This document shows, piece after piece, positions 51,348 to 64,000 of a stretch of 64,000 nt of DNA. The notes below the pieces were generated by a model, which did not search any database, had not been told where the DNA came from, and saw nothing but the letters and a program-made list of their open reading frames with translations. The stretch comes from Membranipora membranacea. Its lineage: Eukaryota > Bryozoa > Gymnolaemata > Cheilostomatida > Membraniporidae. Numbering within the stretch: the stretch's first letter is position 1; each line of letters starts with the position of its first letter. Location: positions 36,024,001-36,088,000 of the forward strand of contig OU612065.1 of the NCBI GenBank assembly GCA_914767715.1, given 5' to 3'. A program made the translations under genes and the position numbers.

Positions 51348-52581
51348 AATTATGGTGATTAATTTTAGCAGTTTTATGCTTGGATGCAGGAATAACTAAA
51401 CAAGGGCATGCAACTCTTGTTTTGATTTGCATGTTTATAGTCTTATTCCTAGACATTTTAACTTGTTTCTCTATATGACAACAGAATCATCCTTCTCCTT
51501 CTTCATTATATCTTTCATCTATTATAGAACATACATTTCTCTTCCATAACATTGTTAGTATGCAATTTACCTTTTCGATTTTATTTGAGGAGGGACTGGT
51601 TGGTTTGGCTGCCAGGTTTCAACCCAGCTGCCGGGTTTGATGGCTCATACAAACATCTTTTAACGGCATTGGACTTTTTGCGGAGAATTTGTAGCATGCT
51701 ATGAAATGAACTCTGTGGCAACAATCGTCTTGACGCGACATCACGCTTAGCTCCATTGTGTAACATTCGGTCGGACTAAGCGCCGCACTCACCGCGCAGG
51801 ATTAAAAGCGCAAGTTATAAGCTGGCAGCAAGTAGCGGACTCTGGTAAGTTACTCTTTTGTTTGATTGTGACAGTACCAGCAGTGATCTAAGCACTAGTC
51901 TGGACTGTAGGCCAAGGGAATTACAATGTGACACTCGTGTGTCATCCATCGTACAGCCACAGATATTCTGATTTTATGAAATCTATACCTGTTTAGTTAG
52001 CAAAATCTGATGTCCGCGGCTCGATTTTGGTAATCATGTGCACATCGACACACTTAACCTAACTAGTGAACACCAGCCATTATCAGGATTACCGCCTACA
52101 AGTCATAATTTCTGTTGTCAATAACAATAGCCTATAATGGCTGCTGCAATCTTCCAATTTCGCTAGCTTTCCTTCTGGTTATCATTTCTGGAGTATCGTC
52201 CAAAAGTGATGGCAAAGCAGCACCGGTCAAACATCTTTTCCGGCATCCTCTTCTTGGCATGGGGGACAAACCTCTGATAGTACCAGCGATCCCCTATGCT
52301 GAGCTTGTCAAATATCGCTGCTGCCAAATTCAAATGGGGATTGACACATAATGCAGGATTTTCTTGAATCTTCTCAAAAATTGCACTTTTCGTCTTCTTT
52401 TTCGTCGCAATACACACGCTTGCTTAGCTGCCGTTTAGGAATAATTGGGGGGGGGGGGGGGTGAAGAAGGGGTGGTGCTGAGCTGACCCTTAAAAAATTC
52501 ACTTCATGCAGCTCATATTGAGTGTAGAGCAAATAATATAACATGTTGTTTTTAGGTTTTAAAAATGGAAAATTATCAAAA

Positions 52582-52699
52582 GTCTACAGCACCCAGTATT
52601 CCCAGGCGGTCACCCATCCAAGTACTAACTGGGCTCGACGTTGCTTAGCTTCAGTGATCGGACGAGAACTGGCGTTTTCAACGTGATATGGCCGTAGAC
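52582..52699 (-). rRNA. 5S ribosomal RNA, copy 35, last in the array
   Basis: Consensus sequence, 247 bp before the array ends. Its upstream spacer (to 52946) keeps the TATA-like element. Confidence 0.98.
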
Positions 52700-52961
52700 A
52701 ATTATGGTGATTAATTTTAGCAGTTTTATGCTTGGATGCAGGAATAACTAAACAAGGGCATGCAACTCTTGTTTTGATTTGCATGTTTATAGTCTTATTC
52801 CTAGACATTTTAACTTGTTTCTCTATATGACAACAGAATCATCCTTCTCCTTCTTCATTATATCTTTCATCTATTATAGAACATACATTTCTCTTCCATA
52901 ACATTGTTAGTATGCAATTTACCTTTTCGATTTTATTTGAGGAGGGGTGCAACAAACTGAC

Positions 52962-63680
<10,719 letters not shown>

Positions 63681-64000
63681 CTGTCAAACAATATACAATA
63701 TAATATTAACAGTAATATGTCATAGGCTCGAATAAGACAACTTTAAAGGCCATAGTGATGAAGGTTTATCCTCATAGATACAAGGAGTAAGGGTGTTGCT
63801 CTAACTGGTTAACTTCTAAATGAGCACAGAGAATTCCATCCAGGTAAGAACCGGACCCTGCAGAAGTATGTAGGCCTTATCATTTTGTTATAGAGCCCTG
63901 TTTGAAGGCGTTAATATAATACTGCCCTGGTGGAACAAATATTACCCATGTTTTCTTTAGCTAGTTGGGGGTGAATTTATATATGCTAGCACCCTATCTC
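63681..64000. other. region upstream of visible exon 1
   Basis: Presumed intron. I see no exon with SMARCA2/4 similarity and no repeat here. Confidence 0.5.

Larger units (their letters stand above)
45942..52946. repeat. 5S rDNA tandem array, type B block and array end
   Basis: Five 5S genes lie here in units of 1351-1353 bp. The 5S gene sequence is the same as in type A, but the spacer carries many substitutions and small indels. Examples are a 4-bp insertion in 'ctatgaaatgaactc', 'ccaggtttcaac' in place of 'ccagggttcaac', and a single long G-run in place of three G-runs. The last three spacers are almost identical to each other. The array ends inside a unit at the sequence 'tttgaggaggg' (52936-52946), after which unique DNA begins. 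Confidence 0.96.

Noticed and set aside
1-52946. CRISPR array
   Set aside because: The repeat unit is over 1.3 kb, contains a 5S gene, and belongs to an animal genome.

Overview
The window is animal nuclear DNA. The evidence is a tandem 5S ribosomal RNA array, a non-LTR retrotransposon (LINE), and a spliced, intron-rich SWI/SNF ATPase gene of the BRM/BRG1 (SMARCA2/4) type with a bromodomain. Nothing in it is bacterial. The short introns (roughly 300-650 bases) suggest an invertebrate, but the phylum cannot be told from the sequence.

Layout. (1) Positions 1-45741 are a head-to-tail array of about 1.37-kb units. Each carries one 118-nt 5S rRNA gene on the minus strand plus about 1.25 kb of spacer. 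The left end of the array lies outside the window. Thirty 5S copies of this 'type A' are present. (2) One unit is interrupted at 13576-18922 by a 5.35-kb LINE on the minus strand, flanked by an 11-bp target duplication. It has a gag-like ORF1 with three CCHC knuckles and an ORF2 with AP endonuclease, reverse transcriptase and a C-terminal zinc motif. ORF2 is broken by a single in-frame TAG. The domain layout fits the Tx1 branch, which includes lineages known to insert into multicopy RNA genes. (3) An assembly gap of 200 N lies at 45742-45941. (4) Positions 45942-52946 hold five 'type B' units of about 1.35 kb. Their 5S genes match type A, but the spacer differs by several percent. The array then stops abruptly at 52946. 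(5) From 52962 to 63680 on the minus strand lie 19 exons of the SMARCA2/4-like gene (one a candidate). They run from just upstream of the ATPase domain through the helicase C lobe, SnAC region, bromodomain and an AT-hook tail. The N-terminal part (QLQ, HSA, BRK) lies beyond position 64000.

How the parts relate. The chromatin-remodeller gene and the 5S genes are transcribed in the same direction (leftward), and the gene's 3' end runs straight into the truncated last 5S unit. The last recognisable exon either splices onward or reads into the repeat, which would supply the stop codon and an AATAAA. The LINE sits in the spacer, not in the 5S gene, at an ATTTTGG motif. The array shows concerted evolution in progress: blocks of shared spacer variants, a hypervariable G-tract in every unit, and faulty units near the gap that look partly like assembly error.

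Two exons of the SMARCA gene each lack exactly one base relative to their reading frame, probably a consensus error. Two foldback elements and two minisatellites occupy introns of the gene.
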